This document shows, one piece after another, positions 40,069 through 48,384 of a stretch of DNA of 64,000 bases. The translations under genes and the position numbers were made by a program. Positions within the stretch are counted from its first letter, which is position 1. Each line of letters opens with the position of its first letter. The notes under the pieces were generated by a model. That model was not told the origin of the DNA and ran no database searches. It worked only from the letters and a program-made list of their open reading frames with translations. This stretch comes from CAVZGO01 sp963774935 (GTDB taxonomy: Bacteria > Chloroflexota > Anaerolineae > Anaerolineales > UBA4823): positions 421,983-485,982 of the forward strand of contig CAVZGO010000013.1 in NCBI GenBank assembly GCA_963774935.1, in the 5' to 3' direction.

Positions 40069-40927
40069 ATGAGCACGATAGAAATAGAACGTTTGGATGC
40101 TTATCGAGCGCAAAGCTTCCATTTGCTGCCTGGTATGCGCCTTACCAGCCAGGACCATGCAGTTCAGCTTCGTAAACGTGCGTGGTTTCATCTATTTTTG
40201 GCCAATTACCGGCATCCTTCTACCCAGCCTGTGGACAGCCGTTGCGGGTGACCGTCCAGTGGCAGATGCACATGACGATTCGGGACATGTCACCTGGGGT
40301 TGGAAGGATGCCCTGCTTGGCCAGCGTGCATGGTACTATGCCAAGGTCTTACGCAAGAAAGCCACCATGATTTCTTTGGACCTGGCACCATACTTTTATG
40401 CGCTGAGCGAAAATTATGGCGCTTACGAGGAAGATTATTTAACCCAATACGAACAGGGCCGGCTGACTCAGGAAGAAAAAACCATCTACGAGACCATCCT
40501 GTTCGAAGGTTCATTAGATACGGTGGCGCTGCGCCGCGCCACTCACATGAGCAGCTCCGCCAGTGAAAGCCGGTTCAACCGCGCCATGGTCGACCTGCAG
40601 GCCGATTTTAAAATTGTCCCTATGGCTGTAACACAGGCGGGAGCCTGGCATTACGCCTTTGCGTATGACATTACGGCTCGGCATTATCCGGAAATCCCCC
40701 AATTGGCTCGCCAAATCCACGAAGATCAAGCCAGGCAAGAGCTGGTGAGGCATTATTTATTATCGGTAGGGGCTGCCCAGCTCCAGGACATTTGCAAGCT
40801 GTTTGGCTGGAAACCCAACCCTGCACAACAAGCGGTGGACCAGCTCTGTTCATCCGGCTTTCTGAGGCAGGCGGTTCAAATAGAAAAATCCCGTGGAGAT
40901 TGGATTGTACTCGCAGCGTTGGTTTAA
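40069..40927 (+). CDS. AlkZ/YcaQ-like winged-helix protein, frame-disrupted
   Basis: A soluble protein of 285 residues after repair. The segments VNVRGFIYFWPITG, LPSLWTAVAGDRPVADAHDD, GHVTWGWKDALL and KATMISLDLAPYFYALSENYG recall the AlkZ/YcaQ winged-helix family, whose characterised members are DNA glycosylases that unhook interstrand crosslinks. This is recognition by eye, and I cannot assign catalytic residues. The frame breaks at TT 40169-40170; removing one base joins DHAVQ to LVNVRGF. A divergent oxidase operon lies upstream. Confidence 0.55.
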
Positions 40928-41045
40928 ACCCTCTATCAAAATGATCTGTTTTCCTTGTCGAGTCAAGCATTGTTAAGTGCCTGGCTTGATTACACAACAT
41001 ATCTTCAACTATATAAATCTTGCATAAAACTTTACAATATCATTA

Positions 41046-41075
41046 TTGAAATTCATAAGTGTTTCCTTGTATAAT
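41046..41075 (+). promoter_or_regulatory. sigma70-type promoter for fbp
   Basis: TTGAAA (41046-41051) and a perfect TATAAT (41070-41075) are separated by 18 nt, about 85 nt upstream of the fbp start. The rest of the 235-nt spacer shows no other feature. Confidence 0.75.
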
Positions 41076-41162
41076 CAGTTTGGGGGTTCCCGTTAACTAC
41101 TAACCTGTTATACCGCCAATATGGCTACCATCGCACCTGTAGGAAAAATAACGGAGAACAAC

Positions 41163-42209
41163 ATGGTCACTCAAGATACTGATCCAACACAGATCATCAC
41201 CATTGAAAGACACATATTAGACTCCCAACGTACCCACCCTGAAGCCACAGGAGTGCTGACTAATCTACTGTATGACATCGCCCTGGCAGGGAAGGTGATC
41301 GCCAGCAAGACAACGCGGGCTGGGTTGGCTGAAATTTTAGGCCGAACAGATGAAATTAATGTTCAGGGAGAAGAAGTCCAGAAAATGGATGCCTTTGCCG
41401 ACCAAACCATTATCCGGCTCAACGATCATACCGGCCGACTGGCGGTTATGGCCTCTGAAGAGCACCCTGGATTGATACAGATTACTCCTAAATATCCAGT
41501 TGGCAAATACGTCCTGCTCTTCGATCCGCTAGATGGTTCTTCCAATATCAACTTTAACATCCCCATCGGGAGCATATTCGCTATCTACAAGCGTATCTCC
41601 GAAGATGGCCCTGGCACTTTGGCGGACTGCCTGCAGCCAGGACGCGATATGGTCGCTGCCGGCTATATTCTGTATGGCAGCAGCACGATGCTGGTATATT
41701 CGACCGGTAATGGTGTGCATGGATTCACCCTGGATCCAAGCGTAGGAGAATTCCTCCTTTCACACAACAATATTCGTATCCCCGAAAATCCAAATTACTT
41801 CAGCGTTAACCTGGGTTACCAGGCTTATTGGAGCGAGGGCGTAAACCAATTCACAAACTCAATCACCTACGGCGACGGTGGAAAAGGTGCTCTCTCTCTG
41901 CGCTATGTGGGATCATTGGTAGCGGATTTCCACCGTACCTTACTGGCTGGTGGAATTTTCTATTACCCTGCGGACCGTAAAGATCCGAAAATGCCGAGCG
42001 GTAAACTACGCCTGGTCTATGAAGTCGCCCCATTAGCATTCCTGGCTGAGCAGGCCGGAGGAGCAGCCAGTGATGGTCAGCGCGATATCTTAGATATCAC
42101 CCCTACCGCACTGCATCAACGCACACCGATATTTATCGGAAACCGCTACCTGGTAGAAAGAGCAATGGATTGCATCCGTGAATACGACCTTGAGGGAGTA
42201 AAACCTTGA
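41163..42209 (+). CDS. fbp: fructose-1,6-bisphosphatase, class I
   Basis: Hydrolyses fructose-1,6-bisphosphate in gluconeogenesis. The metal-binding motif FDPLDGSSNI, the ASEEHPG segment and the C-terminal KLRLVYEVAPLAFLAEQAGG with the substrate-binding Lys are intact. About 348 residues. ATG 41163 is chosen for GGAGAA upstream; an in-frame ATG at 41121 lacks a ribosome binding site. The stop overlaps the next gene's TTG start by 3 nt. Confidence 0.95.
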   Translation: MVTQDTDPTQIITIERHILDSQRTHPEATGVLTNLLYDIALAGKVIASKTTRAGLAEILGRTDEINVQGEEVQKMDAFADQTIIRLNDHTGRLAVMASEEHPGLIQITPKYPVGKYVLLFDPLDGSSNINFNIPIGSIFAIYKRISEDGPGTLADCLQPGRDMVAAGYILYGSSTMLVYSTGNGVHGFTLDPSVGEFLLSHNNIRIPENPNYFSVNLGYQAYWSEGVNQFTNSITYGDGGKGALSLRYVGSLVADFHRTLLAGGIFYYPADRKDPKMPSGKLRLVYEVAPLAFLAEQAGGAASDGQRDILDITPTALHQRTPIFIGNRYLVERAMDCIREYDLEGVKP

Positions 42210-43132
42210 TCCAGATTGCGTTAATGGTTGAAGGTCAGAACGGGATGAACTGGCCGCGCTGGCAGAGAATTGTGCGGGCAGCGGAGGATTTCGGCTTTGC
42301 CGGCCTTTACCGCTCGGACCACTTCACCAACGCCAATCCGCCAGACATCGACTCGTTAGAATTGTGGGTATCGTTAACCTGGCTGGCGTGCCACACCCAG
42401 CGGATTGAGTTTGGCCCGCTGGTGACCCCTGTTTCTTTTCGACACCCCACTTTGACTGCTCGGATGGCGGCTGCGGTGGACGATCTCTCGGGCGGCAGGC
42501 TTATTTTAGGTCTGGGTGCAGGCTGGCAGGTGCGCGAGCATCATAATTACAGCCACGAGCTTCTTGGTTTACCTGAGCGGTTTGAGCGGTTTGAGGAGGG
42601 AGTGGAGATCATTTCCCTGCTGCTTTACAGTGATACCCCCTTCGATTATGATGGCAGCTATTACCAGCTTCACGAGGCGATTCTTCTGCCGCGCCCGGCT
42701 CGTCGCGGAGGTCCCCCAATCTTGATCGGGGGGAACGGCGAAAAGCGTACTCTTCCGCTGGCAGCACAAATTGCTGACGAGTGGAATGCAGTCTACTTAC
42801 CCTCCGCAGAATTTTCCAGGTTGAATTCGCTGCTGGATGACCTGCTCCACGCTGAGAGCCGCGAGCCGGCAGAGGTACGGCGATCCATGATGACCGGCTG
42901 TGTTTTTGGGCGCGACGCAAGCGACGTGGCACAGAAAGTATCTCACCGCACACAGAACAAGCGGGATGCGAAGCAATTACACCAGAACGGCGTTATTGTC
43001 GGCACCGCCGCAGAAATTCAAGATCAATTGTCGGAACTTGAGGATGCCGGGGTTGAACGAGTCATGCTACAATGGCTGGACCTCGATGATATAGACGGCC
43101 TGCAGAGTCTGGCCGAAAAAATACTTCAATAA
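42206..43132 (+). CDS. LLM-class flavin/F420-dependent oxidoreductase
   Basis: A 308-residue luciferase-like TIM-barrel oxidoreductase. Family segments are EDFGFAGLYRSDHF, RIEFGPLVTPVSFRHPTLTARMAAAVDDLSGGRLILGLGAGW and PPILIGGNGEKRTLPLAA. The cofactor may be F420 or FMN, and the substrate is unknown. The TTG start overlaps the fbp stop (TTGA), so it is translationally coupled to a gluconeogenic gene without an obvious functional link. Confidence 0.9.
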   Translation: MIQIALMVEGQNGMNWPRWQRIVRAAEDFGFAGLYRSDHFTNANPPDIDSLELWVSLTWLACHTQRIEFGPLVTPVSFRHPTLTARMAAAVDDLSGGRLILGLGAGWQVREHHNYSHELLGLPERFERFEEGVEIISLLLYSDTPFDYDGSYYQLHEAILLPRPARRGGPPILIGGNGEKRTLPLAAQIADEWNAVYLPSAEFSRLNSLLDDLLHAESREPAEVRRSMMTGCVFGRDASDVAQKVSHRTQNKRDAKQLHQNGVIVGTAAEIQDQLSELEDAGVERVMLQWLDLDDIDGLQSLAEKILQ

Positions 43133-43169
43133 AGACCAACTCCTATCCCGCCAAAGTAAGGAGGCAGCC

Positions 43170-43784
43170 ATTAACCGTTTATACCATTCTCGTAGAAATT
43201 TGCATACTAGCCTGTTGATCACTTTACTGGTGCTCACCCTGCTGACAGGCTGCAATGGCTCTGTTGGAAACGCACAACGGATGTCAACCAGCACCCCAGT
43301 GGCCGACCTTGAGCTAACAGCTCAAGCCTACTCCACCAGCATAGCTGCAAACGCCAGCGTGGTCGAGACATCGCAAGCCCAGGCAACCCAGCGCGCCCAG
43401 GTCCCGCGCCTGGTTGAAACAGCCACGCCGATTATCGTAACACCTGAGCCCAGCCTGGAAGAACCCACTCAGCCAGCCCCGACCGAGGAGGTACTGCCCG
43501 TCAACCTGCCAGCTGATATCCCGCTTCTGAACGGCGAGAGGGTGGGTCTATTCGTTGCCCAAAACCTGGTATCTTACCAGACAGCCGCTCTGTATCAAGA
43601 TGTGATCGCTTTTTATGAGCAGGCGATGGCTGGCAAGGGATGGATCAAACAAGAGAGTGGCTCCTATATCACCGCGACGTCTGCATATCTCATCTATATC
43701 AAGCCTGCTCGCCGGGCTAGCCTCAGCATCCAATTTAACCCGATTTCGAAACTGACCGGCATTGTGGTCACCATCCAGGGGTAA
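43170..43784 (+). CDS. exported lipoprotein, possible ATT start
   Basis: A lipoprotein of about 204 residues of unknown function. A basic N-region (HSRRNLHT) leads to a hydrophobic helix and the lipobox LLTGC; a Thr/Pro/Glu-rich linker follows, then a C-terminal domain of about 90 residues (from LPADIPLLNGER). A strong AAGGAGG (43158-43164) is followed 5 nt later by ATT at 43170, in frame, while the first conventional start (TTG 43200) has no ribosome binding site and would shorten the signal peptide. Either ATT is used or the base is miscalled. Confidence 0.65.
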   Translation: MNRLYHSRRNLHTSLLITLLVLTLLTGCNGSVGNAQRMSTSTPVADLELTAQAYSTSIAANASVVETSQAQATQRAQVPRLVETATPIIVTPEPSLEEPTQPAPTEEVLPVNLPADIPLLNGERVGLFVAQNLVSYQTAALYQDVIAFYEQAMAGKGWIKQESGSYITATSAYLIYIKPARRASLSIQFNPISKLTGIVVTIQG

Positions 43785-43818
43785 ACATCACTAAAATAAT
43801 CTTACAGAGCGAAATGGC

Positions 43819-44331
43819 ATGAACGTCTCCGATGTTATCCGCCTAAAGCGCGCCGTGCGCAAATTCACAGATCAGCCTCTCCCCGAGGAAACTGCGCTTG
43901 CCATCCTGAATGCCGGACGGCGAGCCCAAAGCTCCAAGAACACCCAACCCTGGCACTTCATCGCCATCACAGACAAAACCATCCTGAAGCAGCTTTCGGA
44001 ATGCGGCGAATGGGCGGGGCATTTAGCCGGTGCGGCACTCGGTGTGGCAATGCTCACCGAGGATCCAACCGAGAGATTTCAACGCCTTTTTGACCTTGGT
44101 CAGGCTGCGGCGTATATGCAGCTCGCTGCCTGGGAAATGGGTGTTGGCTCCTGCCTGGCAACGATCTACGAGGAAGAAAAAGCCCGCCTGGTGTTGGGGT
44201 TTCCCTTTGAATTGCATCTGCGGTTCGCCATATCCTTTGGTTTTCCTCTCGAAGACGAGAAAATATCAGCGCCGCCTAAAAAGGGCGGCAGGCGCGTTTT
44301 GCAAGATATCGTCCACTGGCAGAAGTGGTAA
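43819..44331 (+). CDS. nitroreductase-family protein
   Basis: A 170-residue FMN-dependent oxidoreductase. The N-terminus (IRLKRAVRKFTDQPLPEE) carries the FMN-phosphate Arg residues, NAGRRAQSSKNTQPWHFIAI is the flavin-binding loop, and YMQLAAWEMGVGSC is the central helix. The enzyme is in the short form of the family and would act as a dimer. The substrate cannot be predicted. No strong ribosome binding site is seen. Confidence 0.9.
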   Translation: MNVSDVIRLKRAVRKFTDQPLPEETALAILNAGRRAQSSKNTQPWHFIAITDKTILKQLSECGEWAGHLAGAALGVAMLTEDPTERFQRLFDLGQAAAYMQLAAWEMGVGSCLATIYEEEKARLVLGFPFELHLRFAISFGFPLEDEKISAPPKKGGRRVLQDIVHWQKW

Positions 44332-44367
44332 TTTAAACAATCAGATGCACCAAACAGCTAACCGGGG

Positions 44368-45304
44368 ATGAAAATATACTTTTCGGACCATGCCCCATTG
44401 CCATTACCGGAGGGTCATAGCTTCCCTGCACCCAAATATGCACTGCTGCACCAGCGGGTTACAACCGCAAAGCTCCCTGGGGTGGAGCTGGTCGCTTCTC
44501 AGCCTGCCAGCGATGAACAACTGCTTTTTGCTCACTCTCCAGATTATGTAAAACGTGTCATTACGGGAGAGATCACCGACAAAGAAATGCGTCGGATCGG
44601 CTTTCCGTGGTCGCCGACGCTGGTTGCACGCAGCAGGCTCTCTGTCGGCGGCACCATAGCTGCCTGCCGGGCGGCCGTATCTGACGGCATGGCGGCAAAC
44701 CTTGCAGGCGGCACCCACCATGCGTACTCAGACCACGGAGAAGGTTACTGCGTATTCAATGACGTGGCAATCGCTTCCCGCCAGCTCCAGCTCGAGGGCA
44801 GCATCCAGCGGGTCGTCATCCTGGATTGCGATGTTCACCAAGGAAATGGAACCGCAGCAATATTCTCTCAAGATCCCAAGCGTTTTCACCTTCTCTATTC
44901 ATGGACAAAAGAATTTCCCGTTCCACAAAGAACCCAGCGACCTGGATATCGGATTGCCAGATGGCTGTGACGATGAATGCTTCCTTACCGAATTACATCC
45001 TGCGCTGGTTAACGCAATCGAAAGATCCCAGGCAGATCTGGCTATTTATATTGCCGGTGCAGACCCATTTGTTGGTGACCGGTTAGGACGCATGAAGCTA
45101 AGCAAAGCTGGATTACTGGAACGCGACCAGATGGTCTACACAGTTTGCCGTCAATACAACCTGCCGGTTGCCACTGTATTGGGTGGAGGATATGCACGAG
45201 AGGTGAGCGATACCGTAGATGTCCACTTCCAAACCATTCAGCTGGCTGCCCAAATGGCATCCGGAACGATCGAAAGCGAAGAAATAAGCGCTGACCTTTA
45301 TTGA
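44368..45304 (+). CDS. histone deacetylase-like hydrolase (class I/AcuC-type), frame-disrupted
   Basis: A zinc hydrolase that deacylates lysine, polyamine or small acyl amides. The active-site segments are GGTHHAYSDHGEGYCVFND, VVILDCDVHQGNGTA (zinc Asp and His) and IHGQKNFPF, followed by YIAGADPFVGDRLG and VLGGGYA. The frame breaks at AA 44878-44879; removing one A joins FSQDPS to VFTFSIHG and gives 311 residues, the normal length. The active site is otherwise complete. Confidence 0.9.
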
Positions 45305-45475
45305 CTGGGACGGACTAGAAGGCAGAACTCTACAAGGGGAGATCGGAGTTGGCTATCTAGAGGGGATTTATATTATTCCGATTTGTGCGCAACCTTTCCC
45401 ATAGACGTTCGTAATACATAATGTAACGAAAACATCTGGCAACAAATCTGTTACCAGCCAAATATGGAGGTCGTC

Positions 45476-45673
45476 ATGTCTACATCGGGGAAAGTCTTAC
45501 GCCGGACGAAACAAAATCGCATCATCGCAGGCGTGTGTGCAGGTCTAGGAGAATTCTTCGGCATAGACCCACTCTGGTTCAGGATCGGGTTCCTGCTTGC
45601 TCTGCTGCCTGGAGGTGTTCCAGGTTTGGTGATTTACTTTCTATGTTGGATAATCATCCCGGATGAACCGTAA
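45476..45673 (+). CDS. PspC-domain membrane protein
   Basis: A 65-residue protein consisting of a single PspC domain: LRRTKQNRIIAGVCAGLGEFFGIDPLWFRIGF followed by a hydrophobic helix. PspC proteins sense or respond to envelope stress in other bacteria. ATG 45476 is preferred because GGAGG lies 5 nt upstream; an ATG at 45464 overlaps that site. It is convergent with the M23 peptidase gene. Confidence 0.9.
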   Translation: MSTSGKVLRRTKQNRIIAGVCAGLGEFFGIDPLWFRIGFLLALLPGGVPGLVIYFLCWIIIPDEP

Positions 45674-45682
45674 GGTTTTTCT

Positions 45683-46538
45683 TCATTCCTTCCAGCTCAA
45701 CAGCAGCATCGGATCAAAATGCCGGTACACCCCGCTTGTGCGCCATAACAGGTAATTCTGTTTCTCTTCGTCTGTTGCCTCCGGTCGATAATAAGCCATC
45801 CCTTCAAAAACCGAACCCGCTGGTCCCCAGCGGGTTTCAATATGTAAATGGGGCTCAACTGCGTTGCCGCTCTTGCCCACCCTGCCGATAAGCTGACAAG
45901 ATTTAACGGCTTCTCCCAGGCTCACCAGCGGAGCGCTTTCTAGATGTGCATACAGGATATAAAGCGATTCACCTGCCTGAATTTTCGCCTGCTCCACAAA
46001 AGCTTTCAGGCAGCCAGGATGCAGGTGTTTCAACAATCACCAGGTTGCCAAAGGGGTATGAATCCTGAAGCGAAGCAGCGACTTTGCCAGGCAGGATAGC
46101 CTGCACGCCAACGCCCTGGATGCCAATCCGTTCTTTCCAGCGATAATACGAGAAATCTATGCCTTGATGTCGTTCATCTGATCCCGGTGGAGGCGGTCGA
46201 TAAGGATCTGAGGTAATTAACCGCAGGTCTTCCAGGCTATGGATCTCTAATGGAGAACATACCTGGCTGATTCGCTCTATCGGGGCTGCATCTGTTGAAG
46301 AGGCAGTCTGATCTGTTGTGGTTGGATTGAGAGAAGCCCTGGTTACGTCAGGCTGGGGAGATGTTTCCGGAAATTGCTCTTCATCGGCAAGAGTAACTTC
46401 TGGTGTTAGCGTAGCTACCGCAGTCGCTGTGGGTATAACTGTCGGTGGAACTCGCTGGCAGCCCACAAAGATCAGCAAAGAGATAGCGATAACAAAGAAT
46501 GGGCGGTAACGCTGGGAACGCACGCCAGTGAGATTCAT
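45683..46538 (-). CDS. M23-family peptidase lipoprotein, frame-disrupted
   Basis: An exported cell-wall endopeptidase-like protein. A signal peptide with lipobox (LLIFVGCQR), a Thr/Pro-rich linker and a LytM/M23 domain: RHQGIDFSYY (first His and Asp), YILYAHLESAP and the closing VEPHLHIETR motif. The frame breaks at A4 45998-46001; removing one base gives PESFVEQAKIQAGE and a 284-residue protein. TACAAT ends 6 nt before the ATG without a ribosome binding site, suggesting a leaderless transcript. Confidence 0.88.
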
Positions 46539-46604
46539 GGGTTAATTGTAACCGCATACCAGAAGCGCTATGGGCCTGAAGAATCAAGTTCGCGAGAAGA
46601 ATTG

Positions 46605-47045
46605 TTATTTCGATTCAAGCTGGCTGATCAGATCAATCCTTCTCTGATGACGCCCCCCTTCGTACTGGGCTTCGATCCATTCCTCGACCAGCATTCGTGC
46701 TAAACCTTTACCAACCACAAGGGCGCCCATCGCCAGGATATTTGCATTATTATGGTTGCGCGCCAGGCGTGCAGAGTAGGAATCACTGCAGGCTGCCGCT
46801 CGAACACCATGAATCTTGTTCGCTGCAATTGACATCCCAATGCCTGTGCCGCAAATTAATATACCAAGACCGAAACCCTCTTTGGTGACAGCAATTGCCA
46901 CTTTCTCCGCATAAATTGGGTAATCCGTCCTCTGTCTGTCATTGGTCCCGAAATCCTGGTACTCGACCTGGTGCTCATTCAAAAACTTGATTAGATCTTG
47001 TTTTAATTCAAGCCCAATGTGGTCACTGCCAATCGCGATTTTCAT
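46605..47045 (-). CDS. rpiB: ribose-5-phosphate isomerase B
   Basis: Interconverts ribose-5-phosphate and ribulose-5-phosphate. The start MKIAIGSDHIGLELK, the GILICGTGIGMSIAANK phosphate-binding loop with the catalytic Cys and the ARLARNHNNANILAMG segment are canonical. The start at 47045 gives 146 residues with GAGGAAAG immediately upstream. Belongs to the LacAB/RpiB family; an allose isomerase role is possible but less likely. Confidence 0.95.
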   Translation of the reverse strand: MKIAIGSDHIGLELKQDLIKFLNEHQVEYQDFGTNDRQRTDYPIYAEKVAIAVTKEGFGLGILICGTGIGMSIAANKIHGVRAAACSDSYSARLARNHNNANILAMGALVVGKGLARMLVEEWIEAQYEGGRHQRRIDLISQLESK

Positions 47046-47108
47046 CTTTCCTCTTTGGTTCTGGTGTTTTTCTAGAGAAGATCGAAAACTTTCTGCACTG
47101 CTTCGCCG

Positions 47109-47291
47109 ATGATTATCCTTGGAGGAGGTATCCTTTCCGGTTGGCCAGAAGGTTTGGAAATTGCCAGGCAAACTGTTTATGCGAAAGCGCGCTCGGTAAA
47201 CCGCGACCGCCTTGTGATTGACCATCCGAAGTTACGGGATGAGGCAGGCCTTTATGGAGCGGCACGCCTGGTAGATTTTAAACTCGGATAA
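47109..47291 (+). pseudogene. C-terminal remnant of a ROK-family sugar kinase
   Basis: Sixty residues (IILGGGILSGWPEGLEIARQTV and, at the end, LRDEAGLYGAARLV) match the last part of ROK-family glucokinases and repressors. The rest of the gene is absent: rpiB starts directly upstream on the other strand. No ribosome binding site is visible. This is best read as a deletion remnant. Confidence 0.6.
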
Positions 47292-47355
47292 TAAGGGGCG
47301 AATAAACCAATCCAACGCAGCGTATATCCCGCTTGCCCTCCAGACACCAAAAGGG

Positions 47356-47384
47356 TTGCCAGATCAATTACACTGCGCTATAAT
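47356..47384 (+). promoter_or_regulatory. promoter of the tRNA-Pro gene
   Basis: TTGCCA (47356-47361) and a perfect TATAAT (47379-47384) are spaced by exactly 17 nt, 15 nt before the mature tRNA. Confidence 0.85.
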
Positions 47385-47398
47385 GTGAGCCGGTAAGT

Positions 47399-47475
<77 letters not shown>

Positions 47476-47498
47476 CTAAACCAATATATGGTGCAAGG

Positions 47499-47533
47499 AA
47501 AAGGGTATGCAGAATAACAGCACACCCTTTTTT
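47499..47533 (+). terminator. terminator of the tRNA-Pro gene
   Basis: An inverted repeat AAAAGGGTATGC / GCACACCCTTTT (one mismatch) with a nine-base loop leads into a T run, 25 nt after the tRNA. Confidence 0.88.
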
Positions 47534-47593
47534 ATTTACAGTTATTTTACTCTCCGAATGGACAGCCTGTTGGATATTTATTTTACGGAAAGG

Positions 47594-47599
47594 TATAAT
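47594..47599 (+). promoter_or_regulatory. -10 box of a probable leaderless promoter
   Basis: TATAAT ends 7 nt before the ATG of the response regulator, leaving no room for a ribosome binding site. A TTGGAT at 47568-47573 is 20 nt away, too far for a good -35. Confidence 0.5.
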
Positions 47600-47606
47600 T
47601 TATCTG

Positions 47607-48323
47607 ATGGATGCTTCTATCCGCATCGCAATTCTGGATGATCACCAACCCATCATCGATGGGATTACTTATCGTCTACGAGATGCCCAGGATATCCAGG
47701 TCTGTTTTACTCTTCTTTACGGAGCAGAGCTCGAAGCTACCTTGAAGCAAAATCCAGTAGATGTGTTATTGATGGACCTTCAAGTACCGATCAGCTCGAT
47801 TGACCCCAACCCCTATCCGGTTATCCACGTCATTCCCCGTCTGCTCCAGAGCTACCCAGGCCTGGCAGTAATGGTTATTTCGATGCATGCCCAACCCGCA
47901 ATGATCCAGGCAGTGATGCAAGCTGGCGCGAGTGGTTATATATTAAAAGACGATGTCATTAGCTACAGAGAATTACCATTCATTATCCGCAACGTCGCTT
48001 ATAATGGTATCCACCTCAGCCCAGCCGCTGAGAAAGCCCTCCATCACCGCCATCATCTCGAGCTTGATAAGCCACTCAGTGCTCGCCAATTAGAAGTGCT
48101 CTCGCTGTATGCCGCTTACCCGGATGCTACCACGACTGATATTGCCTGCCAAATGGGTCTTGCTCATTCCACTGTTCGCAATTTGCTTTCCACTGCTTAC
48201 TTGAAGTTGAACGTGCGCAGTCGTGCAGCAGCCGTGCTTCGAGCACAGCAATTGCATATCATCCCAGGTCCAACCTCTTTGGTTAGTTTATCTTCCGATC
48301 TTTCCGAAGACCCCGAGAGCTAA
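47607..48323 (+). CDS. NarL/LuxR-family response regulator
   Basis: A 238-residue two-component regulator. The receiver domain has the acidic pair (Asp11, Asp12), phospho-acceptor Asp57 in LLMDLQVP, the switch Ser in VMVISMHA and Lys114 in YILKDD. The C-terminal LuxR-type helix-turn-helix (SARQLEVLSLYAAYP, then MGLAHSTVRNLLSTAYLKLNV) binds DNA. It lies 61 nt before the histidine kinase gene and should be its partner. Confidence 0.94.
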   Translation: MDASIRIAILDDHQPIIDGITYRLRDAQDIQVCFTLLYGAELEATLKQNPVDVLLMDLQVPISSIDPNPYPVIHVIPRLLQSYPGLAVMVISMHAQPAMIQAVMQAGASGYILKDDVISYRELPFIIRNVAYNGIHLSPAAEKALHHRHHLELDKPLSARQLEVLSLYAAYPDATTTDIACQMGLAHSTVRNLLSTAYLKLNVRSRAAAVLRAQQLHIIPGPTSLVSLSSDLSEDPES

Positions 48324-48384
48324 TATCCATCTTACGACAGCGTCAAAATAATTATCAAACCTCAGAATCTAGCACAATCACGAT

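Noticed and set aside
47109..47291. A genuine small gene in this interval
   Set aside because: It matches only the C-terminal end of ROK proteins, with no ribosome binding site, so it is listed as a remnant.
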